This document shows positions 42,330 to 49,882 of a stretch of DNA of 64,000 bases, one piece after another; position 1 is the stretch's first letter, and each line of letters opens with the position of its first letter. The notes beneath the pieces were generated by a model. That model saw nothing but the letters and a program-made list of their open reading frames with translations. It made no database searches and had not been told where the DNA came from. The DNA is from Pseudomonas sp. URMO17WK12:I11 (lineage in GTDB: Bacteria; Pseudomonadota; Gammaproteobacteria; Pseudomonadales; Pseudomonadaceae): contig NZ_VEDF01000009.1 in assembly GCF_007677725.1 (NCBI RefSeq), positions 124,001-188,000 of the forward strand, written 5' to 3'. A program made the position numbers and the translations under genes.

Positions 42330-43031
42330 TCACTGGCGGGTCTGTCGCTGCTGCAGCAGCAAGTTGCTGAAGCCTGCGCCGGCCAGTTGCTTCTGGGCGC
42401 CGGTCAGCTGCTCGCGATTGCTGAACGGGCCAACCAGGACCCGGTACCAGGTTTCTTCCTTGACGGTGCCTGATTCGACTTTGACCACCTGGCCAAGCAG
42501 GATGATCTGCGCGCGGACCTTGTCGGCATCGGCCTGCTTGCGGAACGAGCCTGCCTGCAGGAAGTACTGCGTGGTCGCTGCGGGCTTGATCACCGGTGGC
42601 GCAGGCGGTGGGGTTTGCCCCAGCAAGGCGGCCTGGGCACGGGCGGTGTCGATTTTTGCCGCCTCTGCTGGCGTGACCGGGGTAACCGGCTGCGCCGGAA
42701 CCGGTGGGGTCTTCTCAGGCACTGCTTCGGGCGGCACGATCACTTCCGACTCAGGCAGCAGCGTGTAGAAGTCGTACTTGGGCTTGATTGGCTGTTGCGC
42801 TGTCGCGGTGGCCGTCGACTTGCTCGCTTCGGCGACCTTTTCCGGCTTCTGCTGCTCAGGCTTGGTGCGTTTGATATCTCCCCCGCCTGGCTCGAGCTTC
42901 ATCAGAAAGACGATGAAAGCACCGACCGTCAGCCCGACCGCCAGCCACACCCAGCCTGGGATCGGCTGCTTGGCAGGGGCACTTTGACGGCTGGCACCGC
43001 GTTTGGGAGCAGGTTTTTTCTTGGCAGCCAA
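42330..43031 (-). CDS. SPOR-domain cell-division protein, FtsN-like
   Basis: 233 residues: basic cytoplasmic start (AAKKKPAPKRGASR), one membrane helix near 27-44, a Pro/Ala/Lys-rich periplasmic linker, and a C-terminal SPOR domain at about 153-230 (TQYFLQAGSFRKQADADKVRAQ, WYRVLVGPFSNREQ) that binds denuded septal glycan. Architecture matches FtsN and the gene lies next to argS as in other pseudomonads. The start is a TTG at 43031, one base after the argS stop (TAAGTTG); no ATG exists before the membrane helix. Confidence 0.88.
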   Translation of the reverse strand: MAAKKKPAPKRGASRQSAPAKQPIPGWVWLAVGLTVGAFIVFLMKLEPGGGDIKRTKPEQQKPEKVAEASKSTATATAQQPIKPKYDFYTLLPESEVIVPPEAVPEKTPPVPAQPVTPVTPAEAAKIDTARAQAALLGQTPPPAPPVIKPAATTQYFLQAGSFRKQADADKVRAQIILLGQVVKVESGTVKEETWYRVLVGPFSNREQLTGAQKQLAGAGFSNLLLQQRQTRQ

Positions 43032-43032
43032 C

Positions 43033-44769
43033 TTACATGCGCTCCAGGGTTTCCAGGCCCAGCAGCTCCAGACCTTGCTTGAGGGTGCGGCCGGTCAGAG
43101 CAGCCAGGCGCAGACGGCTTTGCTGCTGCTCCGAGGTGTCGGCGGCGAGGATCGGGCAGTTTTCGTAGAAGCTCGAGAACAGCCCGGCGAGGTCGTACAG
43201 ATAGCTGCACAGCACGTGCGGCGTGCCCTTCTCGGCGACGTTGTTGAGAATCTCGCCGAACTGCGCCAGACGCGCAGCCAGGTCCTGCTCGTGCGCCGCT
43301 TGCAGCACGATGTGGCCATCGATTTCATCGAAGCCCTTGCCCAGCTTGCGGAACACGCCGGCGACGCGGGTGTAGGCGTAGAGCAGGTACGGCGCGGTAT
43401 TGCCTTCGAAGTTGAGCATCAGCTCGAAGTTGAAGCTGTAGTCGCTGGTGCGGTGCTTGGACAGGTCGGCGTACTTCACGGCGCCGATGCCGACCACTTC
43501 AGCGATGCGGCGAAGGTCGTCCTCGGCCAGGCTCGGGTTCTTCGCCTTGACCAGGGTGTAAGCGCGCTCCTTGGCCTCGGTGAGCAGATCGATGAGCTTG
43601 ACGGTACCGCCATCGCGGGTCTTGAACGGGCGGCCATCGGCGCCGTTCATGGTGCCGAAGCCCATGTGCTCCATCTGCATCGGGTGGCCGATGAAGCCGG
43701 CGCGGCGAGCCACTTCGAACACCTGGTTGAAGTGCAGGGCCTGGCGCTGGTCGACGAAGTACAAGGCGCGGTCGGCCTTGAGCACGTTGCTGCGATAACG
43801 CACCGCGGCCAAGTCAGTGGTGGCGTACAGATAGCCACCATCGGCCTTCTGCACGATCACCGGCAGTGGCTCGCCTTCGCTGTTCTTGAATTCTTCCAGG
43901 AACACGCATTGTGCGCCCTGGTCCTCGACCAGCAAGCCCTTGGCCTTGAGGTCGGCAACCACATTGGCCAGGTCGGCGTTGTATGCGCTTTCGCCCATGA
44001 CATCGGCCATGGTCAGCTTGACGTTGAGCAGCTCGTAGGTTTTCTGGCAGTGCGACAAGGAGATGTCCTTGAAGCGTGTCCATAGGGCCATGCATTCCGG
44101 ATCGCCAGCCTGCAGCTTGACCACCAGGCTGCGCGCGCGGGTGGCGAACTGCTCGGATTCGTCGAAGCGCTTCTTGGCCGCGCGGTAGAAGTTTTCCAGG
44201 TCCGACAGCTCATCGCTGGTGATGGGGTTTTCTTCGAGGTAGGCCAGCAACATGCCGAACTGGGTACCCCAGTCGCCGACGTGGTTCTGGCGGATGACCT
44301 GGTCGCCGAGGAATTCCAGTACGCGGGCAACGCTGTCACCGATGATGGTCGAGCGCAGGTGGCCAACGTGCATTTCCTTCGCCAGGTTCGGCGCCGACAA
44401 GTCGACCACCACTTTCTGCGCAGGGCCGGCCTTGCGCGCCCCCAGGTGGTCATCGGCGAGGGCCGCGTCCAGGCGTTGGGCCAGGGCATCGGTGTTCTGG
44501 AAGAAGTTGAGGAAGCCAGGGCCGGCGATTTCGACTTTGCTGATGTCGGTGCTGGCCGGCAGCGCCTGGATGAGTTTCTCGGCCAGGTCGCGGGGTTTCA
44601 TGCCGGCCGGCTTGGCCAGCATCATGGCGATGTTGCTGGCGAAGTCGCCGTGGGTCTTGTCCCGGGCGTTTTCCACCTGAATCGCCGGCGAGAGCCCTTC
44701 AGGCAGCACACCGTCGGCGACGAGTTGGGTGAGGGCTTGCTGGAGCAGCTGGCGAATGGTGTCTTTCAT
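43033..44769 (-). CDS. argS: Arginyl-tRNA synthetase
   Basis: Class I aminoacyl-tRNA synthetase. 578 residues from ATG 44769. N-terminal Add1 domain, HIGH motif as HVGH in SAPNLAKEMHVGHLRST, KMSKS region degenerate as in most ArgRS, and C-terminal DALR anticodon-binding domain ending in RTLKQGLELLGLETLERM. Followed directly by the SPOR gene. Confidence 0.97.
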   Translation of the reverse strand: MKDTIRQLLQQALTQLVADGVLPEGLSPAIQVENARDKTHGDFASNIAMMLAKPAGMKPRDLAEKLIQALPASTDISKVEIAGPGFLNFFQNTDALAQRLDAALADDHLGARKAGPAQKVVVDLSAPNLAKEMHVGHLRSTIIGDSVARVLEFLGDQVIRQNHVGDWGTQFGMLLAYLEENPITSDELSDLENFYRAAKKRFDESEQFATRARSLVVKLQAGDPECMALWTRFKDISLSHCQKTYELLNVKLTMADVMGESAYNADLANVVADLKAKGLLVEDQGAQCVFLEEFKNSEGEPLPVIVQKADGGYLYATTDLAAVRYRSNVLKADRALYFVDQRQALHFNQVFEVARRAGFIGHPMQMEHMGFGTMNGADGRPFKTRDGGTVKLIDLLTEAKERAYTLVKAKNPSLAEDDLRRIAEVVGIGAVKYADLSKHRTSDYSFNFELMLNFEGNTAPYLLYAYTRVAGVFRKLGKGFDEIDGHIVLQAAHEQDLAARLAQFGEILNNVAEKGTPHVLCSYLYDLAGLFSSFYENCPILAADTSEQQQSRLRLAALTGRTLKQGLELLGLETLERM

Positions 44770-44850
44770 GGGAATCTCTTTTCGACCGCAAGCGCGGTGG
44801 AGCGCCTCGATGCGCAGGTGGAAAAACTGGGCATTATCCAGACTTTGAGC

Positions 44851-44924
44851 GGCAAGTCGCAAGCTTCAAGCTCCAAGACCGCCCCGCAAGCTTTTGCTTT
44901 TGCTTGCAGCTTGCAGCTTCGAGC
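44851..44924. repeat. Short-unit inverted repeat (AAGCTTGCAGC-type) between priA and argS
   Basis: Left arm has GCAAGTCGCAAGCTTCAAGCTCCAAG; the right arm has TTGCTTGCAGCTTGCAGCTTCGAG, an imperfect complement, so the 74-base region can fold. Units are 7-10 bases rich in AAGCT/AGCTT. Similar low-complexity palindromes occur between genes across Pseudomonas genomes (recalled, not searched). Confidence 0.5.
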
Positions 44925-44930
44925 CCCTTC

Positions 44931-47150
44931 TCAATAAAGGTCAACGGGATCGACGTCCAGCGACCAGCGCACCTGGCGCCCGCTCGGCAATTGCTCCAAC
45001 ACTAGCAACCAGGCGCTGATCAGTCGATGCAGCGGCGCTCGGGTGCTGGCTTGCAGCAGCAATTGTGCGCGGTAACGCCCGGCGCGGCGTTCCATCGGTG
45101 CAGGCACCGGGCCGAGCAGTTCGATGCCGGGCAGGCGCTGCTCGGCGACCAGGCGCTCGGCGCCAGCGCAGGCTTCGTCGAGAAAGCTTTCCGCTTGCCC
45201 GGGCTTGTGCGCCTCGGCACGCAGCAAGGCCAAGTGGGCAAACGGTGGCAGGCCAGCATTGCGGCGCTCGTCCAAGGCTTGCTCGGCGAAGGCGAAGTAG
45301 CCTTGCTCGGTCAATTGCACCAATAGCGGGTGGTCGGCCAGGTGCGTCTGGATGATCACCTTGCCAGGCTCGTCAGCGCGTCCGGCGCGACCGGCCACCT
45401 GGACGATCAGCTGCGCCATGCGCTCGCTGGCGCGGAAGTCCCCGGAGAACAGGCCACCGTCGGCATCGAGGATTGCTACCAGCGTCACCCTGGGGAAGTG
45501 ATGCCCCTTGGCCAGCATCTGGGTGCCGACCAGGATACTCGGCTGGCCACGCTGGATCGTGCTGAACAGGTTGTGCATGGCATCCTTGCGCGCCGTGCTG
45601 TCACGGTCCACGCGCAGGATCGGGTAGTCCGGGAACAACACCTTCAGACGCTCTTCGGCGCGCTCGGTGCCGGCACCGACCGGGCGCAGGTCAACGTGAT
45701 TGCATTGCGGGCACTGCTGCGGCAGGCGCTCGTCGTAGCCGCAGTGATGGCAACGCAGCACGCCGGAGCGCTGATGCACGGTCATGCGCGCATCGCAGCG
45801 CGGGCATTCGGACAGCCAGCCACAGTCATGGCACAGCAAGGTCGGAGCGAAGCCGCGACGGTTGAGGAACACCAGGACCTGCTGGCCGGCCTCCAGCGTC
45901 TGGCGAATCGCCTGCTGCAACGGGCCGCTGATGCCACTGTCCAGCGGAAGGCTCTTGACGTCCAGGCGCAACATGCGCGGTGGCCGCGCGCCGCCCGCGC
46001 GCTGATTCATGCGCAGCAGGCGGTAGCGCCCGGTCAGGGCATTGTGCAAGGTCTCCAGTGACGGCGTGGCCGAGCCAAGCAGGATCGGCACGTTTTCCTG
46101 ATGGGCGCGTACCAGGGCCAGGTCGCGGGCGTGGTAGCGCAGACCTTCCTGCTGTTTATAGGAACCGTCATGTTCCTCATCGATGATGATCAGCCCGGGG
46201 TTCTTCATCGGTGTGAACAGCGCCGAGCGCGTACCAATGATGATGTCGGCCTCGCCGTCGCGGGCGGCCAGCCAGGCATCGAGCCGTTCGCGGTCGTTCA
46301 CTGCCGAATGCACCAGGGCGATGCGGGCGTTGAAGCGCTGTTCGAAACGCGCCAGGGTCTGCGGGCCCAGGTTGATTTCGGGAATCAGCACCAGCGCTTG
46401 CTTGCCGGCTTCCAGGGTTTCGCGGATCAGTTGCAGGTAGACCTCGGTCTTGCCGCTGCCGGTGACGCCTGCCAGCAGAAAGGCGCCGAACTTGCCGAAA
46501 CCTTCGAGCACGGCATCGAACGCTTCGAGCTGTTCTTCGTTCAGGGGCAACTCAGGTTGCGCCAACCAGTGTTCCTGGCGCTGAGGCGGCTGGTGGCGAC
46601 GTACCTCCAGCTGTACCAATTCCTTGGCCAGCAACAGGTCAAGGCTGTCCTTGTTGAGGTTGAGCTTGCTGAGCAGGCTGTGCGCCACCCCGTGCGGGTG
46701 CTGGGCCAATGTCCTCAAGGCATCGCGCTGGCGTGGCGCGCGTGCGATGCGCGGATCCTCAAGACGGGCGTCTGGGGCCACGTGCCAGAAGCGTTCCTGG
46801 CGCATTTCGGCAGGTTCGCCCTGGCGCAGCAGCGTGGGTAGCGCCCAGCTCAGGGTATCGCCAAGGCTGTGCTGATAATACTGGGCAGTCCACAGGCACA
46901 GCTTGAACAGCGCCGGTGGAATCGGCGAGACCGGATCGAGCAGTGCGCTGGCCGGCTTGAGCTTGTCCGCCGGCACCTCGCTGTGCTGACAGACTTCGAC
47001 CAGCACACCGATCATCTCGCGTCGGCCAAACGGTACGCGAATGCGCATGCCCGGGGTCAGGGCCTGGCGCGCCATGCTCGCCGGCGCCTTGTAGTCGAAC
47101 AGGCGCCGCAGGGGCGAGGGCAGGGCAAGGCGCAGGATGACGTCGGACAC
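44931..47150 (-). CDS. priA: Primosomal replication-restart helicase PriA
   Basis: Restarts collapsed replication forks: 3'-5' DNA helicase that loads the replisome. 739 residues. The N-terminal 3'BD domain begins VSDVILRLALPSPL after a GTG start; Walker A GVTGSGKTEVYL, DEEH box IIDEEHDGSYKQ, helicase motif GSATPS, a zinc-binding domain with four CxxC pairs (LCHDCGWLSECPRC...RCHHCGY...QCPQC), and motif VI QVAGRAGRA. First gene of priA-argS-SPOR; divergent from rpmE. Confidence 0.97.
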   Translation of the reverse strand: MSDVILRLALPSPLRRLFDYKAPASMARQALTPGMRIRVPFGRREMIGVLVEVCQHSEVPADKLKPASALLDPVSPIPPALFKLCLWTAQYYQHSLGDTLSWALPTLLRQGEPAEMRQERFWHVAPDARLEDPRIARAPRQRDALRTLAQHPHGVAHSLLSKLNLNKDSLDLLLAKELVQLEVRRHQPPQRQEHWLAQPELPLNEEQLEAFDAVLEGFGKFGAFLLAGVTGSGKTEVYLQLIRETLEAGKQALVLIPEINLGPQTLARFEQRFNARIALVHSAVNDRERLDAWLAARDGEADIIIGTRSALFTPMKNPGLIIIDEEHDGSYKQQEGLRYHARDLALVRAHQENVPILLGSATPSLETLHNALTGRYRLLRMNQRAGGARPPRMLRLDVKSLPLDSGISGPLQQAIRQTLEAGQQVLVFLNRRGFAPTLLCHDCGWLSECPRCDARMTVHQRSGVLRCHHCGYDERLPQQCPQCNHVDLRPVGAGTERAEERLKVLFPDYPILRVDRDSTARKDAMHNLFSTIQRGQPSILVGTQMLAKGHHFPRVTLVAILDADGGLFSGDFRASERMAQLIVQVAGRAGRADEPGKVIIQTHLADHPLLVQLTEQGYFAFAEQALDERRNAGLPPFAHLALLRAEAHKPGQAESFLDEACAGAERLVAEQRLPGIELLGPVPAPMERRAGRYRAQLLLQASTRAPLHRLISAWLLVLEQLPSGRQVRWSLDVDPVDLY

Positions 47151-47219
47151 GCGGAAGGTCTCGCAGGGCGTTTCAAAGAGTGGCGAGCCTAGCAGACGAC
47201 AGCCGGTGCAAGCGACAAC

Positions 47220-47247
47220 TTGCGCTGGCGTGATGCTCTGGTATTAT
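47220..47247 (+). promoter_or_regulatory. Candidate Sigma70 promoter of rpmE
   Basis: TTGCGC (47220-47225), 16-base spacer, TATTAT (47242-47247), about 70 bases before the rpmE ATG. Confidence 0.5.
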
Positions 47248-47317
47248 TTGCCGCCTATTTACGTGCGGTATTCAACAATTGGTGTTGGGTGGCGGCACGC
47301 AGCTCGAGGAAGTGACC

Positions 47318-47533
47318 ATGAAAGCAGATATTCATCCGAACTACGAAGCAGTTGCAGTCACCTGCAGCTGCGGCAACAAATTCGAAACGCGTTCGACCCT
47401 GGGCAACACCCTGGCGATCGACGTTTGCAACCTGTGCCACCCGTTCTACACCGGTAAGCAGAAAGTCCTGGACACCGGTGGTCGCGTACAGAAGTTCGCC
47501 GATCGCTTCGGTATGTTCGGTACCAAGAAGTAA
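47318..47533 (+). CDS. rpmE: 50S ribosomal protein L31, zinc form
   Basis: 71 residues. Zinc-binding (C+) L31 with Cys at 16, 18, 37 and 40 (CSCGNKF, CNLCHPFYTGKQ). In zinc limitation such L31 is usually replaced by the C- paralogue ykgM/rpmE2, which is not in this window. AGGAAG lies before the ATG. The terminator that should end rpmE lies inside the following reading frame. Confidence 0.97.
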   Translation: MKADIHPNYEAVAVTCSCGNKFETRSTLGNTLAIDVCNLCHPFYTGKQKVLDTGGRVQKFADRFGMFGTKK

Positions 47534-47535
47534 TC

Positions 47536-48354
47536 ATGCGCATGGCGAATCCTTCGGGCTTCGCGTTGTTGCTGAAGAAGGCGCCCCTTGCGGGCGCCTT
47601 TTTTGTCGGCGCGGTTTGGCACCTGCCCGCGCTGGCTTTTTGCCCATTACCGGCCAAGGTGCAGACGGTGGCCGTGCGCCAGGTCGTCGATGGCGATACC
47701 TTGCGCCTGACCGACGGTCGCAGCGTGCGCATGATCGGTATCAACACGCCGGAAATCGGGCGCAAGGGACGCCCCAGCGAACCCTACGCACAGGCCGCGC
47801 GCCAGCGGCTGCAAGCGCTGGTCAAAGCCAATGACGGGCGCGTTGGGTTGGTACCAGGCGTCGAAAGCAAAGACAAATACGGTCGTACCCTGGCCCATGT
47901 GTACGGTCGCCATGGCGACAATCTGGAAGCACGCCTGCTCAGCGAGGGGCTTGGCTTTCGCGTTGCAGTGGCTCCCAATGTCCGCCTGGCCGGCTGCCAG
48001 CAAACCGCCGAGCGCTCGGCGCGCCAGGCGCGCGCTGGCATCTGGCGCACGCTGCCGGTGCGCAAGGCCGGCGAACTCAGGCGCTCGGGCTTTGCCGTCG
48101 TTGCCGGCACCCTGCGCAGCATCGAGCGCAATCGCGGCGGCGTCTGGCTGGAACTGGACGAGGCGCTGGTGCTACACATCCCCGCTCGTCTGCAGCGCAG
48201 CTTCCCCACTACGTTCTTCGCTAATCTCAAAGGGCAGCGGATCGAAGCCCGTGGCTGGGTGCGCGAACGCACCGGCAAAAGCCGCAAGCCGGGGCAGCGC
48301 CGCTGGGTGCTGCCGCTTACGGATCCGAGCATGCTCGAGCGCACATCTGGCTGA
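47536..48354 (+). CDS. Secreted or periplasmic SNase-like thermonuclease
   Basis: 272 residues. An N-terminal signal peptide (residues 1-35, LLLKKAPLAGAFFVGAVWHLPALA) is followed by a staphylococcal-nuclease domain at about 45-160: VVDGDTLRL, RMIGINTPE with the catalytic Asp/Arg/Glu set, KYGRTLAHVY, and RLLSEGLGF. The C-terminal 100 residues (AVVAGTLRSIERNRGGVWLELD) resemble an OB-like domain. The start is 2 bases after the rpmE stop. An 8-bp terminator hairpin with six T occupies codons 15-23. Signal-peptide presence suggests extracytoplasmic nucleic-acid degradation. Confidence 0.85.
   Translation: MRMANPSGFALLLKKAPLAGAFFVGAVWHLPALAFCPLPAKVQTVAVRQVVDGDTLRLTDGRSVRMIGINTPEIGRKGRPSEPYAQAARQRLQALVKANDGRVGLVPGVESKDKYGRTLAHVYGRHGDNLEARLLSEGLGFRVAVAPNVRLAGCQQTAERSARQARAGIWRTLPVRKAGELRRSGFAVVAGTLRSIERNRGGVWLELDEALVLHIPARLQRSFPTTFFANLKGQRIEARGWVRERTGKSRKPGQRRWVLPLTDPSMLERTSG
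47579..47604 (+). terminator. rpmE terminator located inside the nuclease signal-peptide codons
   Basis: AGGCGCCC (47579-47586), loop CTTGC, GGGCGCCT (47592-47599), six T (47599-47604). Perfect 8-bp stem 46 bases after the rpmE stop. Confidence 0.75.
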
Positions 48355-48532
48355 AAGATGTAGACAGTTCGATATTGGATTGTACACACTGTCACCCGAA
48401 TGCCCCCGTGCGTGATAGCTTAAAGTCGTAGGCCAGAGGCCTTGACACAAGTGACCGACCAGTCTTGTGGCTCCTCGGCTCTTTGCGTATCCTCGGCGGT
48501 CCGTCAGAACAGTAAATAGCGGAATGCCCACC

Positions 48533-49801
48533 ATGTCAGACCTGAAAACCGCCGCTCTCGAGTACCACGCTCAGCCTCGTCCGGGGAAACTGAGCGTCGA
48601 GCTCTCCAAACCCACTGCCACCGCCCGTGATCTCGCCCTGGCCTACAGCCCAGGCGTTGCAGAGCCGGTGCGTGAAATCGGCCGTGACCCTGAGCTGGCC
48701 TACAAATACACCGGCAAGGGCAACCTGGTCGCGGTGATTTCCGATGGCACTGCCATCCTCGGTCTGGGTGACCTCGGCCCACTGGCGTCCAAGCCGGTCA
48801 TGGAAGGCAAGGGTGTTCTGTTCAAGCGTTTCGCTGGCATCGACGTGTTCGACATCGAAGTCGATTCGGAAAGCCCGCAGGCCTTCATCGATACCGTCAA
48901 GCGTATCTCGATCACCTTCGGTGGCATCAACCTCGAAGACATCAAGGCGCCTGAGTGCTTCGAGATCGAACGCACCCTGATCGAGCAGTGCGATATTCCG
49001 GTTTTCCACGATGACCAGCATGGCACCGCCATCGTCACTGCCGCTGGCATGATCAACGCCCTGGAAATCGCTGGTAAAAAGCTCGAAGAAGCGAAGATCG
49101 TGTGCCTGGGCGCCGGTGCTGCCGCCATTTCGTGCATGAAGCTGCTGGTGAGCATGGGCGCTCAGGTCGAGAACATCTTCATGATCGACCGTAGCGGTGT
49201 GATCCACGCTGGCCGCGAAGACCTCAACCAGTACAAGGCACAGTTCGCTCACGCCACTGACAAGCGCACCCTGGCCGACGCCCTGGACGGTGCCGATGTG
49301 TTCGTTGGCCTGTCCGGCCCGAACCTGCTGAGCCCGGAAGGCCTGAAGTCGATGGCTGCCAACCCAATCGTGTTCGCCTGCTCGAACCCGGATCCGGAGA
49401 TCTCCCCGGAGCTGGCCCACGCCACGCGCAACGATGTGATCATGGCCACCGGTCGTTCCGACTATCCGAACCAGGTCAACAACGTACTGGGCTTCCCGTT
49501 CATCTTCCGTGGCGCACTGGACGTTCGCGCCAAGCGCATCAACGAAGAAATGAAGATTGCCGCCGCCATCGCCCTGAAAGACCTGGCCAAGCTGCCGGTG
49601 CCCAAGGAAGTGTGCGAGGCCTACGGCGTCGAAGGTCTGGAATTCGGCCGTGAATACATCATTCCGAAGCCGCTGGACGCGCGTCTGATCACTGTCGTCT
49701 CCGACGCGGTGGCCAAGGCTGCCATCGAATCCGGCGTAGCGACCCTGCCGTATCCGAAGCACTACCCGCTGAACAGCGTGGATGAAGTGTTCAACGGCTG
49801 A
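48533..49801 (+). CDS. maeB: NADP-dependent malic enzyme, short form
   Basis: Oxidatively decarboxylates malate to pyruvate and makes NADPH. 422 residues: malic and NAD-binding domains only. The phosphotransacetylase-like C-terminal domain of the 750-residue E. coli MaeB type is absent. Motifs: AYSPGVAEPVREI, GDLGPLASKPVMEGK, FHDDQHGTAIV, LGAGAAAISCMKLL, and CSNPDPEI. ATG at 48533 with GGA 9 bases upstream; an ATG three codons earlier is the alternative. Promoter region holds an inverted repeat CACAAG/CTTGTG (48446-48469). Confidence 0.94.
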   Translation: MSDLKTAALEYHAQPRPGKLSVELSKPTATARDLALAYSPGVAEPVREIGRDPELAYKYTGKGNLVAVISDGTAILGLGDLGPLASKPVMEGKGVLFKRFAGIDVFDIEVDSESPQAFIDTVKRISITFGGINLEDIKAPECFEIERTLIEQCDIPVFHDDQHGTAIVTAAGMINALEIAGKKLEEAKIVCLGAGAAAISCMKLLVSMGAQVENIFMIDRSGVIHAGREDLNQYKAQFAHATDKRTLADALDGADVFVGLSGPNLLSPEGLKSMAANPIVFACSNPDPEISPELAHATRNDVIMATGRSDYPNQVNNVLGFPFIFRGALDVRAKRINEEMKIAAAIALKDLAKLPVPKEVCEAYGVEGLEFGREYIIPKPLDARLITVVSDAVAKAAIESGVATLPYPKHYPLNSVDEVFNG

Positions 49802-49820
49802 TCCCTGCCGTTGCGACACA

Positions 49821-49853
49821 AAAAGCCCCGGCTCGTGAGAGTCGGGGCTTTTT
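49821..49853. terminator. Bidirectional terminator between maeB and ponA
   Basis: AGCCCCGGCTC (49824-49834), loop GTGA, GAGTCGGGGCT (49839-49849), with A and T runs on both sides. One G-T wobble in the 11-bp stem. Confidence 0.9.
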
Positions 49854-49882
49854 GTTGCGCTATCGATCGACTCGAGTTCGGA

